Made by a program: the position numbers and the translations under genes
Notes under the pieces: model-generated
Database searches by the model: none
Told to the model about the DNA's origin: nothing
What the model saw: only the letters and a program-made list of their open reading frames with translations
In this document: positions 46,162 through 55,900 of the stretch, in pieces
Position numbering within the stretch: the first letter of the stretch is position 1
Layout: each line of letters starts with the position of its first letter
Assembly (NCBI RefSeq): GCF_013248905.1
Contig: NZ_JABRVS010000001.1
Coordinates: 930,001 to 994,000, forward strand
DNA: 64,000 bases
Origin: Shewanella sp. VB17
Lineage (GTDB): Bacteria; Pseudomonadota; Gammaproteobacteria; Enterobacterales; Shewanellaceae
Direction of reading: 5' to 3'

Positions 46162-46605
46162 TTAACCAGCCATCTGTTTTTCTTTTATCTCAGCCAGTGT
46201 CTTACAGTCAATGCATTGATCGGCTGTTGGACGAGCTTCGAGACGACGAATACCAATTTCGATACCGCAAGAATCACAGAATCCGAAATCATCATCATCT
46301 ATTTTCTGAATTGTTTTTTCGATCTTTTTAATCAGTTTACGTTCTCTATCACGCGCACGAAGTTCAAGACTAAATTCTTCCTCTTGCGCTGCACGGTCGA
46401 CAGGATCAGGGAAGTTTGCTGCTTCATCTTGCATGTGATTAAGAGTACGGTCTACCTCTTCACGCAATTGGTTTCGCCAAGCATCCAGAATTGTTCTAAA
46501 GTGGCTCAGCTGATCGGTGTTCATGTACTCCTCACCAGGTTTTTCCTGATAAGCTTCTACACCTGCGATAGCGAGCACGCCAAGTTTTTTAGTGCCTTCT
46601 GGCAT
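46162..46605 (-). CDS. dksA: RNA polymerase-binding transcription factor DksA
   Basis: A 147-residue regulator that binds the RNA polymerase secondary channel and acts with ppGpp in stringent control. The coiled-coil has DPVDRAAQEEEFSLELRARD with the two tip aspartates, and the four-cysteine zinc finger is CDSCG ... CIDC near the C-terminus. E. coli DksA is 151 residues. A good ribosome binding site (CAGGAGA) precedes the ATG. It sits in the order sfsA-dksA-gluQ conserved in many gammaproteobacteria. Confidence 0.97.
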   Translation of the reverse strand: MPEGTKKLGVLAIAGVEAYQEKPGEEYMNTDQLSHFRTILDAWRNQLREEVDRTLNHMQDEAANFPDPVDRAAQEEEFSLELRARDRERKLIKKIEKTIQKIDDDDFGFCDSCGIEIGIRRLEARPTADQCIDCKTLAEIKEKQMAG

Positions 46606-46765
46606 AACGCATCTCCTGTTAATCTTTTGCTTTATTAGGGCGCTTGTATTTTAAGGGCGATATCTATAGCAGAAAGATATAAACCAAGCAAATTATTTGT
46701 ATGTATTTATCAATATCCTTTGACTATGTTCCCTATTTGTAATTAATTCAACTTTTAGGGGTAAA

Positions 46766-47488
46766 TTAGAAGTTGACAGGGCATGATTTAAGCAAGAAAG
46801 CCTGATTTGGCGACATTTCTGTATAATAAGCTAATATTTCTACACCTGCTTGATGTGCCTGTGTGAGTCGTTGTGCATAATCAGGATCGATGTGTTTTGC
46901 TGCTTTGACCGAGCTTATTCCTGTATGTTGGATCACAAATAATAAGACTGCACGATACCCTAATGAGACCATTTCTATGAGTTCCCGTAAATGCTTCTGT
47001 CCACGAGTGGTGACAGAATCGGGAAAATAACCTTGCTCACCTTCCAGTAAGGTACAACTTTTTACTTCAATGTAGCATAGAGGTTTAGGTTTTTTATGTT
47101 TGCCATTATCATCGCTGAGTAAAATATCGATGCGACTATTTTCAAGCCCATATTTGACTTCTCGCTTGAGGTTGTCATAGCCTTGAAGTTCTGTGATGAC
47201 TCCAGATTTTATGGCATCTTCTGCTAGTTGATTTGCACGACCAGTATTGATGCCTATTATATCTCCTGTATCAGACTGAGCTTGTTCCCATGTTCTAGCG
47301 TATTTTCGTTTAGGGTTATCAGAGTGTGAAAACCACACTTTTTGGCCTTCAAAAAGGCAGTTTTTCATGGACCCAGTGTTGGGGCAGTGGATGGTGACTT
47401 CACTGCCGTCGGCCAGACGTATATCGGTGAGAAAACGCTTGTAGCGTTTGATCAAAATGCCTTGTTCTAGCGGGGGAGTAAATTGCAT
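46766..47488 (-). CDS. sfsA: Sugar fermentation stimulation protein SfsA
   Basis: A 240-residue protein of the SfsA family, first found to raise maltose metabolism in E. coli; a nuclease-like fold is proposed for it. Seen blocks: HCPNTGSMKNCLFEGQKVWF (about 36-55), LENSRIDILLSD near 115, CYIEVKSCTLLEGEQGYFPD (about 136-155) and DSVTTRGQKHLRELI. The D-EVK pattern of PD-(D/E)XK nucleases is visible (IDILL and IEVKS). The frame opens 23 codons earlier, but ATG 47488 gives the family start MQFTPPLEQG. Confidence 0.93.
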   Translation of the reverse strand: MQFTPPLEQGILIKRYKRFLTDIRLADGSEVTIHCPNTGSMKNCLFEGQKVWFSHSDNPKRKYARTWEQAQSDTGDIIGINTGRANQLAEDAIKSGVITELQGYDNLKREVKYGLENSRIDILLSDDNGKHKKPKPLCYIEVKSCTLLEGEQGYFPDSVTTRGQKHLRELIEMVSLGYRAVLLFVIQHTGISSVKAAKHIDPDYAQRLTQAHQAGVEILAYYTEMSPNQAFLLKSCPVNF

Positions 47489-47698
47489 GCTGAATTCAAT
47501 GGTTATTGATAATATAGTCAGATTAACAGGTCTTGCTATTAATGAGTCATAAAGCATAGAGATTAAATGGTTTTACTGATCAATACCCACACAAAACGAG
47601 GCTTTTTTCGTTAAAAAGTAGTCGTTTTTTTAGATTAATTTTGATCGCAGTAAACTTGTTGTCAAAGCTGGAATTGGATAAAAATAGAAGGAAACAAT

Positions 47699-48979
47699 AT
47701 GACTGATTTAATGGTATTAACGCTTACGAAAAAGGCGCCAGCAGCTCACTGGGGCAATGCAGATGTCACTTTTGAAAATAATCAAGCTGTGATACATCTT
47801 AAAGAAGGTGATCAACTGCGTCAAATTCAACAAGCCGCACGTAAGCTAAGAAGCCAAGGGTTAATGAAATTGTCTTTAGAGGGTGAACGATGGGATTTGG
47901 ATTCTCAATGGTCACTAGCGCAAGGGTTTGCGACCGCGAAATCTATGCCTGAAATTATCTGGACAGGAGATGAGGCGACTCAGATAGCGTTGACTCATCG
48001 CTTATCAAGTGCAAGTTTTGCCCGCTATTTAGTCAATGAAACTCCTGAAAACCTTGCACCAGTTAAACTGGCAATTTTAGCAGCACACTGGTTGTCAGAG
48101 TTAGGTGGTGACAAGGTGAGTTATCGTATTATTGAAGGGGATCAGCTCTTAGAGGAGAACTGGCAGGGTATTCATGCGGTAGGCCGTGGTAGTGCACGGC
48201 CACCAGCGATGTTAGAACTTGATTATAATCCTTTGGAGGGTGATGCCTCTGTATCTGTTGCACTTGTGGGTAAAGGCATTACGTTTGACTCTGGTGGTTA
48301 CAGTATTAAACCATCAGAAGGTATGTTAGGCATGAAGTGTGATATGGGCGGTGCGGCAACGGTTACTGCGGCCCTTGGTTTAGCGATTAAACAAGGGCTG
48401 AATAAACGCATTAAGCTGTTTCTGTGTTGCGCAGAAAATTTAATCAGTGGTAACGCTTATAAACTGGGTGACATCATCACTTACAAAAATGGGGTGACAG
48501 TAGAAGTGGTCAACACAGATGCAGAGGGGCGTTTGGTGTTAGCTGATGGTTTGCAAGCTGCATGTGAAACGGGGGCGAAATTGGTCATTGATGCCGCGAC
48601 CTTAACGGGCGCGGCTGTGATGGCAGTCGGCACCAATTACAATGCTATTTTCTCTCCTAAGAGTGAAGTGTTGCTTAAAGCTCAGACTAAAGCCGCAGAG
48701 GTGGGTGAACGGGTGTGGCCACTGCCTTTAGAGTCTTGGCATCGAGATATGTGCCCATCTGCCTATGCCGATACGGCTAACAGTCGTGCAATGAAAGGCG
48801 GTGGTGCGGGTGGTGCTTCTAACGCAGCGGGGTTTTTATGGCGTTTTGTTTCACCGGAGGTGAATTGGTTGCATATGGATTTGGCATCGGCCTTTGCCGA
48901 TCAACCCAATTCGCTTTGGGCCGCGGGTGGGACGACCCATGGTATGCTTACCATCACAGCGTTATTGCAAGATTCTTAA
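47699..48979 (+). CDS. pepB: Peptidase B (M17 leucyl aminopeptidase family)
   Basis: A 426-residue cytoplasmic dizinc/dimanganese aminopeptidase. The C-terminal catalytic part has VGKGITFDSGGYSIKPSEGM (metal-binding Lys and Asp, about 190-209), the signature NTDAEGRLVLADGL (about 271-284) and GGGAGGASNAAGFL. The N-terminal part resembles PepB more than PepA, and the length matches E. coli PepB (427). AAGGAAAC precedes the ATG. In E. coli pepB is elsewhere; here it is inserted between sfsA and hrpB. A terminator follows. Confidence 0.93.
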   Translation: MTDLMVLTLTKKAPAAHWGNADVTFENNQAVIHLKEGDQLRQIQQAARKLRSQGLMKLSLEGERWDLDSQWSLAQGFATAKSMPEIIWTGDEATQIALTHRLSSASFARYLVNETPENLAPVKLAILAAHWLSELGGDKVSYRIIEGDQLLEENWQGIHAVGRGSARPPAMLELDYNPLEGDASVSVALVGKGITFDSGGYSIKPSEGMLGMKCDMGGAATVTAALGLAIKQGLNKRIKLFLCCAENLISGNAYKLGDIITYKNGVTVEVVNTDAEGRLVLADGLQAACETGAKLVIDAATLTGAAVMAVGTNYNAIFSPKSEVLLKAQTKAAEVGERVWPLPLESWHRDMCPSAYADTANSRAMKGGGAGGASNAAGFLWRFVSPEVNWLHMDLASAFADQPNSLWAAGGTTHGMLTITALLQDS

Positions 48980-49028
48980 GCCCTAGATTTACTTTTTTGA
49001 CCGCTCTTGTTGGCGATAAAGACGAGCT

Positions 49029-49054
49029 AAAAGCGGCGTGAATACGCCGCTTTT
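49029..49054 (+). terminator. Terminator after pepB
   Basis: Perfect 11-bp stem AAAAGCGGCGT/ACGCCGCTTTT with a 4-base loop, 50 bases after the pepB stop. The symmetric A and T ends allow it to work in both directions. Confidence 0.9.
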
Positions 49055-49137
49055 AGATCTAGGAGTGTACTTGTCCACTCACCCATCAATGTATTTCACT
49101 TGCCTTGCAATCCTAGTACACTGAGCTCAAAGTGTTA

Positions 49138-51681
49138 ATGAGATACGCCCCCTTGGAACTGTTACCTGTACTTAGCCTGCTTACACCATTAAGAGAGGCG
49201 TTTAGTCTACACAATCAAGTCATATTAGAGGCGCCTACAGGTGCAGGAAAGTCCACAGCTCTTCCTTTAGCTATGCTGGATTGGGGCGAGATTAAGGGCA
49301 AAATCTTGATGTTAGAGCCCAGACGAGTTGCTGCTAGGAACGTTGCCCATTATATTGCCAGCCAACGAGGTTGCAAAGTGGGTGAAGAGGTGGGTTTTCG
49401 GGTTCGTGGTGAGTCTCGTAGTCAAGTATCGACTCGTTTAGAGATCGTCACCGAAGGTATTTTAACGCGAATGATCCAGCATGATCCTGAGTTAAATGGG
49501 ATCGAGATGATTATTTTCGATGAGATCCATGAGCGGCATTTAACCACTGATCTTGGTTTAGCTTTAGCGTTGGAAATCCAGGAGTCGTTGCGAGAAAACC
49601 TTAAGATTTTGGCGATGTCAGCAACCCTCTCTGGTTTACCTTTAAGCCAGATTATGCCTGAGGCTATTTTGCTCAAAAGTGAGGGACGTAGCTTTCCTGT
49701 TGAATTAGGGTATAAGGCACTTCCTTCTGTACAGCACCATCGCTCATCGTATCAATGGGTTGAGCATATGGGCAGGTGCATCGTCGATATGCTTGCAGAT
49801 GACAGTCAGCTAACTCAATATTCCAAAGGTTCTTTGCTTGCCTTTCTTCCTGGTCAAGGTGAGATCATGAAGTTGCAAGCATTTTTAACCACTCGCCTCG
49901 ATCTCAGTCAATTTTCTATCTGCCCACTTTATGGCAGTTTACCCCCTAAAGACCAAGACAGAGCGATTGCCGCGGCGGTTGATGGCAAACGTAAATTGGT
50001 GTTGTCAACCAATGTTGCTGAGTCGAGCTTGACAATAGAAGGGGTCACTATGGTGGTTGATTCAGGTTATAAGCGTCAGGCCAGCTTTAATGCCAAAACT
50101 GGCGCGACTCGCTTATCGCTGAAGCGCATAAGTCAGGCCTCTGCGGAGCAACGTTGTGGCCGTGCTGGTCGTTTGGCGCCGGGTTATTGCCTACGTATGT
50201 GGAGTCAGGAGGAGCAAGGACGATTACTTAAAGCTGATGAGCCGGAAATACTGCATGCTGATCTTGTCCCTATGGTGCTCGATTGCGCTTATTGGGGAGT
50301 TAAATCGCTCAGTGAATTACCCTTGCTCACACCAGCGTCTAAAGCGAATGAAAAGGCAGCTTGGAATTTGCTTGAACTACTTGATATTATAGATAAAAAA
50401 AGAAAGATAACTCAACATGGACGTCAGGCTTACACACTTGGCTGCCACCCTAGATTGGCACATATGTTACTCAAGGCTAAATACCTTTCTCAGGGTTCTG
50501 GGGCAAAGGAGCTTATCGGCCTTGCTTGTATTCTGGCTGGCATAGTGGAGTCTCGGACCCGTGGTCGTCATGGTATCGATATTGTTGGTTACTTGAGGGA
50601 GGCTATTCAAGGTGAGTCGGGTCTGCAGATCAGGCAGTGGATGAAGAGACTTAAAGTCAATGTTGAGCTATCCGCATGTATTGCACATGCTTCCAATGAT
50701 GATATTGCTTTTTTACTTGCGCTTGCATTCCCAGATAGAGTGGCTAAAAACCGGGGTGTTTCGGGGTACTTACTCGCTAATGGTACCGGGGTGAGCTTAC
50801 CAGAACATGATGCTTTATCTTCGGTAGATTGGCTGGTGGTGGCTGACTTTCAGGAAAATGCAGGCAAAAGCAGTGGACGAGTGTATTTGGCAGCTCAAAT
50901 CGATGCCGAGGCATTTAAACAGAGATTAGCGTTTTTGGTTTGTCAGCAGTCGCACTGTGGGTGGGACGAGGTTAAGGGACGTTTTTACGCTGAAATTCAA
51001 CAGCGTATAGGTGAGATAGTATTAAGTAAATCCGCTGTAAGTAAGCCAGATCCTGAGCAAATTAAATCGGCTATTATTGAGCAAATTCACCATAAAGGTC
51101 TTGGCCTATTAAGGATGGATGAGAAGGTTGTACAATTACAAAATCGACTTCAATTAGCATCGAAACTCGATACTGAATATCACTGGCCGGATATCAGCGA
51201 TGATGGCCTTACCGATACTCTAGAAGATTGGCTAGGTCCTTATTTAACTGATGTCAGAAGCTTGTCACAATTGAAGTCGCTAGACTGTTATACTCTGCTG
51301 CTAAATCGGCTCAACTGGAGTGAGCAGCAGCGTCTTGATAAGCAATTTCCTTGTTATTGGGCTATGGCGACAGGGACTCAAGCAAAGGTAACTTATGACG
51401 GAGAGCGAGCTTTGTTGAGTGTGCGCCTTCAGGAGGCGTTAGGTATGGCGCAAAGTCCCATTTTGGCTAATGGTAAGTTAACCGTTATCATGGAACTACT
51501 TTCCCCTGCTCGTCGGCCTCTGGCATTGACTGCCGATTTATCCAGTTTCTGGCAAGGACCTTATGTTGAGGTAAAAAAGGAGATGAAAGGTCGGTACCCT
51601 AAGCACCTTTGGCCTGATGATCCAGCGAATACCTTGCCGACTCGATTTACCAAGAAAAAAACGCTAAATAATAAAGGCTAG
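49138..51681 (+). CDS. hrpB: ATP-dependent helicase HrpB
   Basis: An 847-residue DEAH/RHA-type helicase. Motifs: Walker A LEAPTGAGKSTALP (about 31-44), MLEPRRVAARNVA, motif II DEIH in IIFDEIHERHL (about 124-134), MSATLSG near 162, and motif VI QRCGRAGRLAPG (about 344-355). The C-terminal region contains the HrpB-specific domain with WPDDPANTLPT near the end. Its cellular role is not established. A GTG two codons earlier is possible; ATG 49138 is chosen. It precedes mrcB, as in E. coli. Confidence 0.95.
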   Translation: MRYAPLELLPVLSLLTPLREAFSLHNQVILEAPTGAGKSTALPLAMLDWGEIKGKILMLEPRRVAARNVAHYIASQRGCKVGEEVGFRVRGESRSQVSTRLEIVTEGILTRMIQHDPELNGIEMIIFDEIHERHLTTDLGLALALEIQESLRENLKILAMSATLSGLPLSQIMPEAILLKSEGRSFPVELGYKALPSVQHHRSSYQWVEHMGRCIVDMLADDSQLTQYSKGSLLAFLPGQGEIMKLQAFLTTRLDLSQFSICPLYGSLPPKDQDRAIAAAVDGKRKLVLSTNVAESSLTIEGVTMVVDSGYKRQASFNAKTGATRLSLKRISQASAEQRCGRAGRLAPGYCLRMWSQEEQGRLLKADEPEILHADLVPMVLDCAYWGVKSLSELPLLTPASKANEKAAWNLLELLDIIDKKRKITQHGRQAYTLGCHPRLAHMLLKAKYLSQGSGAKELIGLACILAGIVESRTRGRHGIDIVGYLREAIQGESGLQIRQWMKRLKVNVELSACIAHASNDDIAFLLALAFPDRVAKNRGVSGYLLANGTGVSLPEHDALSSVDWLVVADFQENAGKSSGRVYLAAQIDAEAFKQRLAFLVCQQSHCGWDEVKGRFYAEIQQRIGEIVLSKSAVSKPDPEQIKSAIIEQIHHKGLGLLRMDEKVVQLQNRLQLASKLDTEYHWPDISDDGLTDTLEDWLGPYLTDVRSLSQLKSLDCYTLLLNRLNWSEQQRLDKQFPCYWAMATGTQAKVTYDGERALLSVRLQEALGMAQSPILANGKLTVIMELLSPARRPLALTADLSSFWQGPYVEVKKEMKGRYPKHLWPDDPANTLPTRFTKKKTLNNKG

Positions 51682-51762
51682 CAAAAGAAAATCAAGCGAC
51701 ACAATGATGAGTTTTTTTACAATACAGGCAAGTTGCCTTGATTCTACAATACGTTTTTTGGA

Positions 51763-54129
51763 ATGACAATGACAAGTAAAGATACATCAAATAAGAACAC
51801 TAGAAAGACCACAGTGTCTAAATCTCGGGCAAAAAAAACACCCACGAAACGTACTGCAAAAATGACGAGAAAATCATCAGGACTCATGGCAAAGATCTGG
51901 TCAATGAGTTGGAAGTTGGGGCTTGTTTTCTTAGCAGGCTCATTGATTTATAGCATTTATTTGGATCAGATCATTGCACGTAAATTTGAAGGGCAAAAAT
52001 GGCACTTGCCAGCTCAAGTATTCAGTCGTTCTATGGCACTTTATCCTGGTGTCGCCGTGAGTCATGCACAGTTGATCGCTGAGTTGAAATTATTGGGCTA
52101 CCGTAAAGTGGCTAATCCAAGACAGGTGGGTGAGTTCTCTGCGTCTAAAACAAGAGTGGATTTATGGCGTCGCCCTTTTCTGCATCCCCAGGGATCTCAG
52201 GTTTCACAGAGAGTCATGATAACCTTCGACTCACAAGGTGTAAGCTCAGTAGCAAGAGAGTCTGATAAGCGTCAATTGGCGGTGTTTCATCTTGAGCCAG
52301 TGCTGCTTGATCGTATCATCACCGGTGATGGAGAAGATCGTTTATTCGTGCCAAAAGATAAAATGCCGAAGCTTATTATTGACTCACTGATTTTAGTCGA
52401 AGACCGTAATTTTTATGAACATCATGGCGTGAGTCCCTTTGCCATTATGCGTGCCGCAATGGTGAATATTGGTGCTGGCCGAACGGTGCAAGGGGGATCG
52501 ACATTAACTCAACAGCTTGCGAAGAATTTTTTTCTTTCCAGTGAACGCTCTTTAGTGCGTAAAATAAGAGAAGCTTTGATGGCGCTTATTATTGATTTTC
52601 GCTATGGAAAAGATGAAATATTAGAAGCTTATTTAAATGAAGTGTATATGGGACAAGATAAGGCTCGTGGTGTGCACGGCATGGGATTAGCTTCTCAGTT
52701 TTACTTCGGTCGTCCAATTGCTGAACTAACGCTACCTCAACAAGCATTCCTTGTCGCTGTCATTAAAGGCCCCTCCTATTACAACCCTTGGCGCTACGCT
52801 GAGCGGGCAACAAATCGTCGTGATTTAGTGTTACGTCTCTTAATGGAGGACGACAAGCTGAGTGTGGAGCAATATACTGCAGCGGTGGAGTCTCCCTTAG
52901 GTTTAAGGAGTGTTGATAAGCCTGTGCACCAAAAGTTACCTGCTTTTTTTGCTGTGGTAAAACATGAGCTTAATCGACGTTTTGGCGACTCTTTGTTGAA
53001 ACAGTCAGGGATTAAGGTTTACACCACGTTAGATCCAATGGCTCAAGAAGCTGCTGAAAAAGCGGTGAAAAAAACCATGGCCCGCCTTGGGAAAAATGAT
53101 AAAAATTTACAGGTTGGCATGGTGATAACCGATAAATATTCTGCAGGGATAGCGGCGATGGTTAGTGATAAAGTACCAAGCTATAAAGGGTACAATAGAG
53201 CGGTTGAGATTAGACGGCCAATTGGTTCATTAATTAAGCCTTTTGTCTATGCTACGGCCTTAGCTCAGCCGGCTAAATATACATTGGCGACCCCATTAAG
53301 AGATCAAGCTATTACGTTAAATAATGGCCAAGGTAAAACCTGGTCACCTCAGAATGTCGATAAAAAATTCAGAGGAGAGGTGCCATTACTTACAGCTTTT
53401 AAAAAGTCTATCAATGTACCAACTGTCAATTTAGGTATGGAGATAGGGGTCAGTAGTGTTGCGACGACCTTGGATAAGGCAGGATGGAGAGATACCATTT
53501 CAGAGTATCCCTCAATGCTATTAGGTGCTGTTAGTGGGTCGCCTTTGATGGTGGCTCAGGTGTATCAAACAATTGCAGATAATGGACGTTATAGGAAGCT
53601 TTCATCTGTGACTGCGGTATTGAATATGGACAACGAGCCTTTACCTGTATCTCGGATAGAGCAGGAGCAAGCATTGAAACCCAGTACGACATATTTGGTG
53701 CAATATGGGATGCAGCAAGTGGTCAACTCTGGTACGGCATCTCGACTTGGGCGTGCATTCCCTCATACTAAACTGGCTGGAAAAACTGGCACAAGTAATA
53801 ACTCTCGAGATTCATGGTTTGCAGGGTTTGATGAGCGTAACGTCGCCGCGATTTGGGTAGGGCGTGATGATAATGGCAAAACAGGGCTCTATGGTAGTAG
53901 TGGCGCAATGGCTGTTTATCAAGATTTCCTTGGTATTCGCCCACCGATAAGTTTAAGAACTACGCCAGTAAGTGGTGTTGTCAATGGGTATTTCGACAAC
54001 ACGACAGGCGTTGCAAAGCAAGCTGGCTGTAGCAATGTAATGGCACTTCCTGCATTAGAAGCCAGCTATCATCCAGCTAAAAACTGTGGTGAGCCACTTT
54101 CATGGTGGCAGCAGTTTACTGGTGGCTAA
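51763..54129 (+). CDS. mrcB: Penicillin-binding protein 1B
   Basis: A 788-residue bifunctional murein synthase. Cytoplasmic basic N-terminus (KKTPTKRTAKMTRK), one transmembrane helix (about 47-66), UB2H region, glycosyltransferase domain with the catalytic Glu in LVEDRNFYEHHGVSPFAIMR (about 210-230) and QGGSTLTQQLAKNFFL, and transpeptidase domain with the active serine in RRPIGSLIKPFVYATA (SxxK), and KTGTSNNSRDSWFAG (KTG motif). It polymerises and cross-links peptidoglycan with its lipoprotein partner LpoB, which is not in the window. Confidence 0.95.
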   Translation: MTMTSKDTSNKNTRKTTVSKSRAKKTPTKRTAKMTRKSSGLMAKIWSMSWKLGLVFLAGSLIYSIYLDQIIARKFEGQKWHLPAQVFSRSMALYPGVAVSHAQLIAELKLLGYRKVANPRQVGEFSASKTRVDLWRRPFLHPQGSQVSQRVMITFDSQGVSSVARESDKRQLAVFHLEPVLLDRIITGDGEDRLFVPKDKMPKLIIDSLILVEDRNFYEHHGVSPFAIMRAAMVNIGAGRTVQGGSTLTQQLAKNFFLSSERSLVRKIREALMALIIDFRYGKDEILEAYLNEVYMGQDKARGVHGMGLASQFYFGRPIAELTLPQQAFLVAVIKGPSYYNPWRYAERATNRRDLVLRLLMEDDKLSVEQYTAAVESPLGLRSVDKPVHQKLPAFFAVVKHELNRRFGDSLLKQSGIKVYTTLDPMAQEAAEKAVKKTMARLGKNDKNLQVGMVITDKYSAGIAAMVSDKVPSYKGYNRAVEIRRPIGSLIKPFVYATALAQPAKYTLATPLRDQAITLNNGQGKTWSPQNVDKKFRGEVPLLTAFKKSINVPTVNLGMEIGVSSVATTLDKAGWRDTISEYPSMLLGAVSGSPLMVAQVYQTIADNGRYRKLSSVTAVLNMDNEPLPVSRIEQEQALKPSTTYLVQYGMQQVVNSGTASRLGRAFPHTKLAGKTGTSNNSRDSWFAGFDERNVAAIWVGRDDNGKTGLYGSSGAMAVYQDFLGIRPPISLRTTPVSGVVNGYFDNTTGVAKQAGCSNVMALPALEASYHPAKNCGEPLSWWQQFTGG

Positions 54130-54153
54130 TTTTATCAATATAAGGATGTTATT

Positions 54154-54510
54154 TTGCCTCATTGTATCGTTGAGTATTCAACAGATTTAGAAGAACGTTT
54201 TAATCCTTCTGTTTTAGTCGATCTCGTGTATCAAGGGGCCTTTAGTTCTAAGCTCTTTGAGGGGCCAGATATAAAAATAAGAGCGCTGCCTTATGTTTAT
54301 TATCAAACGGGAGAAAGAAAACAGGCATTTATTCATGTTTCCATACGCTTATTGGAGGGGAGAACTCAAGATAAAAAAATGAAGTTATCAAATCTAGTAT
54401 TGGAAAAATTAACTTTACTAGATTTAGAGCAAACATCCTTAACGGTCGAGATCATCGATATTGAAAGAGCAAGTTATGCTAAAAAATTAGTAGAGGATAC
54501 TTTTTTATAA
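54154..54510 (+). CDS. 5-carboxymethyl-2-hydroxymuconate delta-isomerase family protein
   Basis: A 118-residue tautomerase-fold protein resembling HpaF (CHMI). It opens PHCIVEYSTDLE; after Met removal Pro1 would be the catalytic base. The middle has IKIRALPYVYYQTG and the C-terminal part ISIRLLEGRTQDKK-like sequence (VSIRLLEGRTQDKK). The start is a TTG with AAGGA 7 bases upstream. It lies 24 bases after mrcB. No other homoprotocatechuate genes are nearby, so the real substrate is unknown. Confidence 0.85.
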   Translation: MPHCIVEYSTDLEERFNPSVLVDLVYQGAFSSKLFEGPDIKIRALPYVYYQTGERKQAFIHVSIRLLEGRTQDKKMKLSNLVLEKLTLLDLEQTSLTVEIIDIERASYAKKLVEDTFL

Positions 54511-54925
54511 ATAAAAAATGGCTGTTATTCTTCCTATAAGATCCAGCCATTTGCTAATAACTGCCTTGATGTAAGCTTGAACTAAGACTGAAGTTATCCG
54601 ATATTTTGTTCTATTTTTGAACTGCATAAATATAAAAATTATCAATCTTCATGGCTAACTTTCTATATATGCTCATTATTATTAATAATGATGAGTCTTA
54701 ACCTTTTTAATTATTAGTCCTGATACTCTAGAAAAAGTCAGGAAGAACTAATGTTTTAATACTTTTTTATTAAATAACATGTTGATATAAGGTTTTGGGT
54801 ATGTAGTTGTTGTGTTATCGATGTTGGTGCGTGTACACTCGATTTGTTGCAAATTTAAAATATTAGAAGGTTTTTTTTGAAAATCCTTCTTTATATATGC
54901 TAATTATCGAGTATTGGAAGTTAAT
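54511..54925. other. A+T-rich spacer
   Basis: A 415-base gap. A hairpin AAATGGCTG/CAGCCATTT (54526-54552) lies just past the isomerase gene; it has a T tract only in the minus direction. The rest shows no gene or clear control element. Confidence 0.4.
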
Positions 54926-55387
54926 ATGAAAAAAGCGTTATTTATAGGCTTGTTATTACAAGTTAGCTCAGTGTCTGCAGAAGCCTTCCCACAAGATTTT
55001 ACCAAAGACTTTACTCCTCAGGTTTATGGCGCATATTCTCAGTGGTATAAAGAGGGAACTGTTAATTATGGCTATGATTTCAAGCGTTCTTGCTACTGTC
55101 AAGATTCGGGTACAGTTTATCGCATCACTGTCATTAATAATAAAGTCGTCAGTGCTTTTAATGTAGATACTGATGTTGAAGTAGAGGATAATTACCTTGC
55201 TTCGTTTAAAACAATAGAAATGTTATTTTCAGAATTGATGCAGGCAAATAATACTGCTCATATAATTAATTCTAGTTTTGATTATGAGTATGGTTATCCC
55301 AAAAGTGTATTTATTGACATGGATCCTCGTATGGCTGATGAGGAAATCAGTTACACCATCGAGGGAATGTATCCTATTCTTTTTTAA
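54926..55387 (+). CDS. Small exported protein, probable DUF6174
   Basis: A 153-residue exported protein: signal peptide about 1-19 (ending SVSAEA), then a compact domain with WYKEGTVNYGYDFKRSCYCQ and later YEYGYPKSVFIDMDPRMADEE. The YxYxxxxxCxC motif and the YDxxxGYPxxIxxD motif match what I recall of DUF6174, a family of unknown function in exported bacterial proteins. The ATG 54926 has GGAAG 6 bases upstream. A hairpin follows at 55399. Confidence 0.65.
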   Translation: MKKALFIGLLLQVSSVSAEAFPQDFTKDFTPQVYGAYSQWYKEGTVNYGYDFKRSCYCQDSGTVYRITVINNKVVSAFNVDTDVEVEDNYLASFKTIEMLFSELMQANNTAHIINSSFDYEYGYPKSVFIDMDPRMADEEISYTIEGMYPILF

Positions 55388-55900
55388 TGACTAAAAAATA
55401 TAGCATAATGTTCATTATGCTATATAGCTAAACTGCCTAAAGATGAAAAACCAATCATATTTAGGTAGTTTTAGTGTATTGTCATTAGTTTAGATGATGT
55501 TATTAATGAAATGAGGACTTATACTATTCTATAGTCTTTATGCTCTATTATGATATCAAAGTTTAAAATTATTGCTGCAATTATAAATCTGCTCGAATTT
55601 TCTTTGATTAAAGTGAAAATCATACTTTATGGTATCATTCCTTCTAAAGGGGATTGTACGTTTTAGAGGATAAAAATTGGTAATTTATAACCGAAACAGA
55701 GGGAGCTGAAGCATGAAGAAGGTAATGATATGGCATGATGTAATAGTGAACTATATCAAATAATTAACTACTAACTGAATATAAAGCAGCCCCTTATCTT
55801 ACTAGGGTTAGTAACTGTTATTTAACTGGCATTTTTTGCCTCGCTTGAGTTAATCATATCGCCCTAATTTATTGTTTACCCATTTTACGAGGAAAACCTT
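55388..55900. other. Gene-free region with two hairpins
   Basis: A 513-base stretch. It starts with a perfect 12-bp inverted repeat TATAGCATAATG/CATTATGCTATA (55399-55424, 2-base loop) and a second stem AACTGCCTAAA/TTTAGGTAGTT (55431-55470) followed by TTT, likely a terminator. A 16-codon ATG frame at 55713 has no family support. The promoter of the H-NS-like gene should lie near its end. Confidence 0.45.
55431..55473 (+). terminator. Probable terminator after the DUF6174-like gene
   Basis: An 11-bp stem with one G-U pair (AACTGCCTAAA with TTTAGGTAGTT) followed by TTT. The preceding 12-bp perfect hairpin at 55399-55424 may be part of the same 3' end. Confidence 0.5.
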
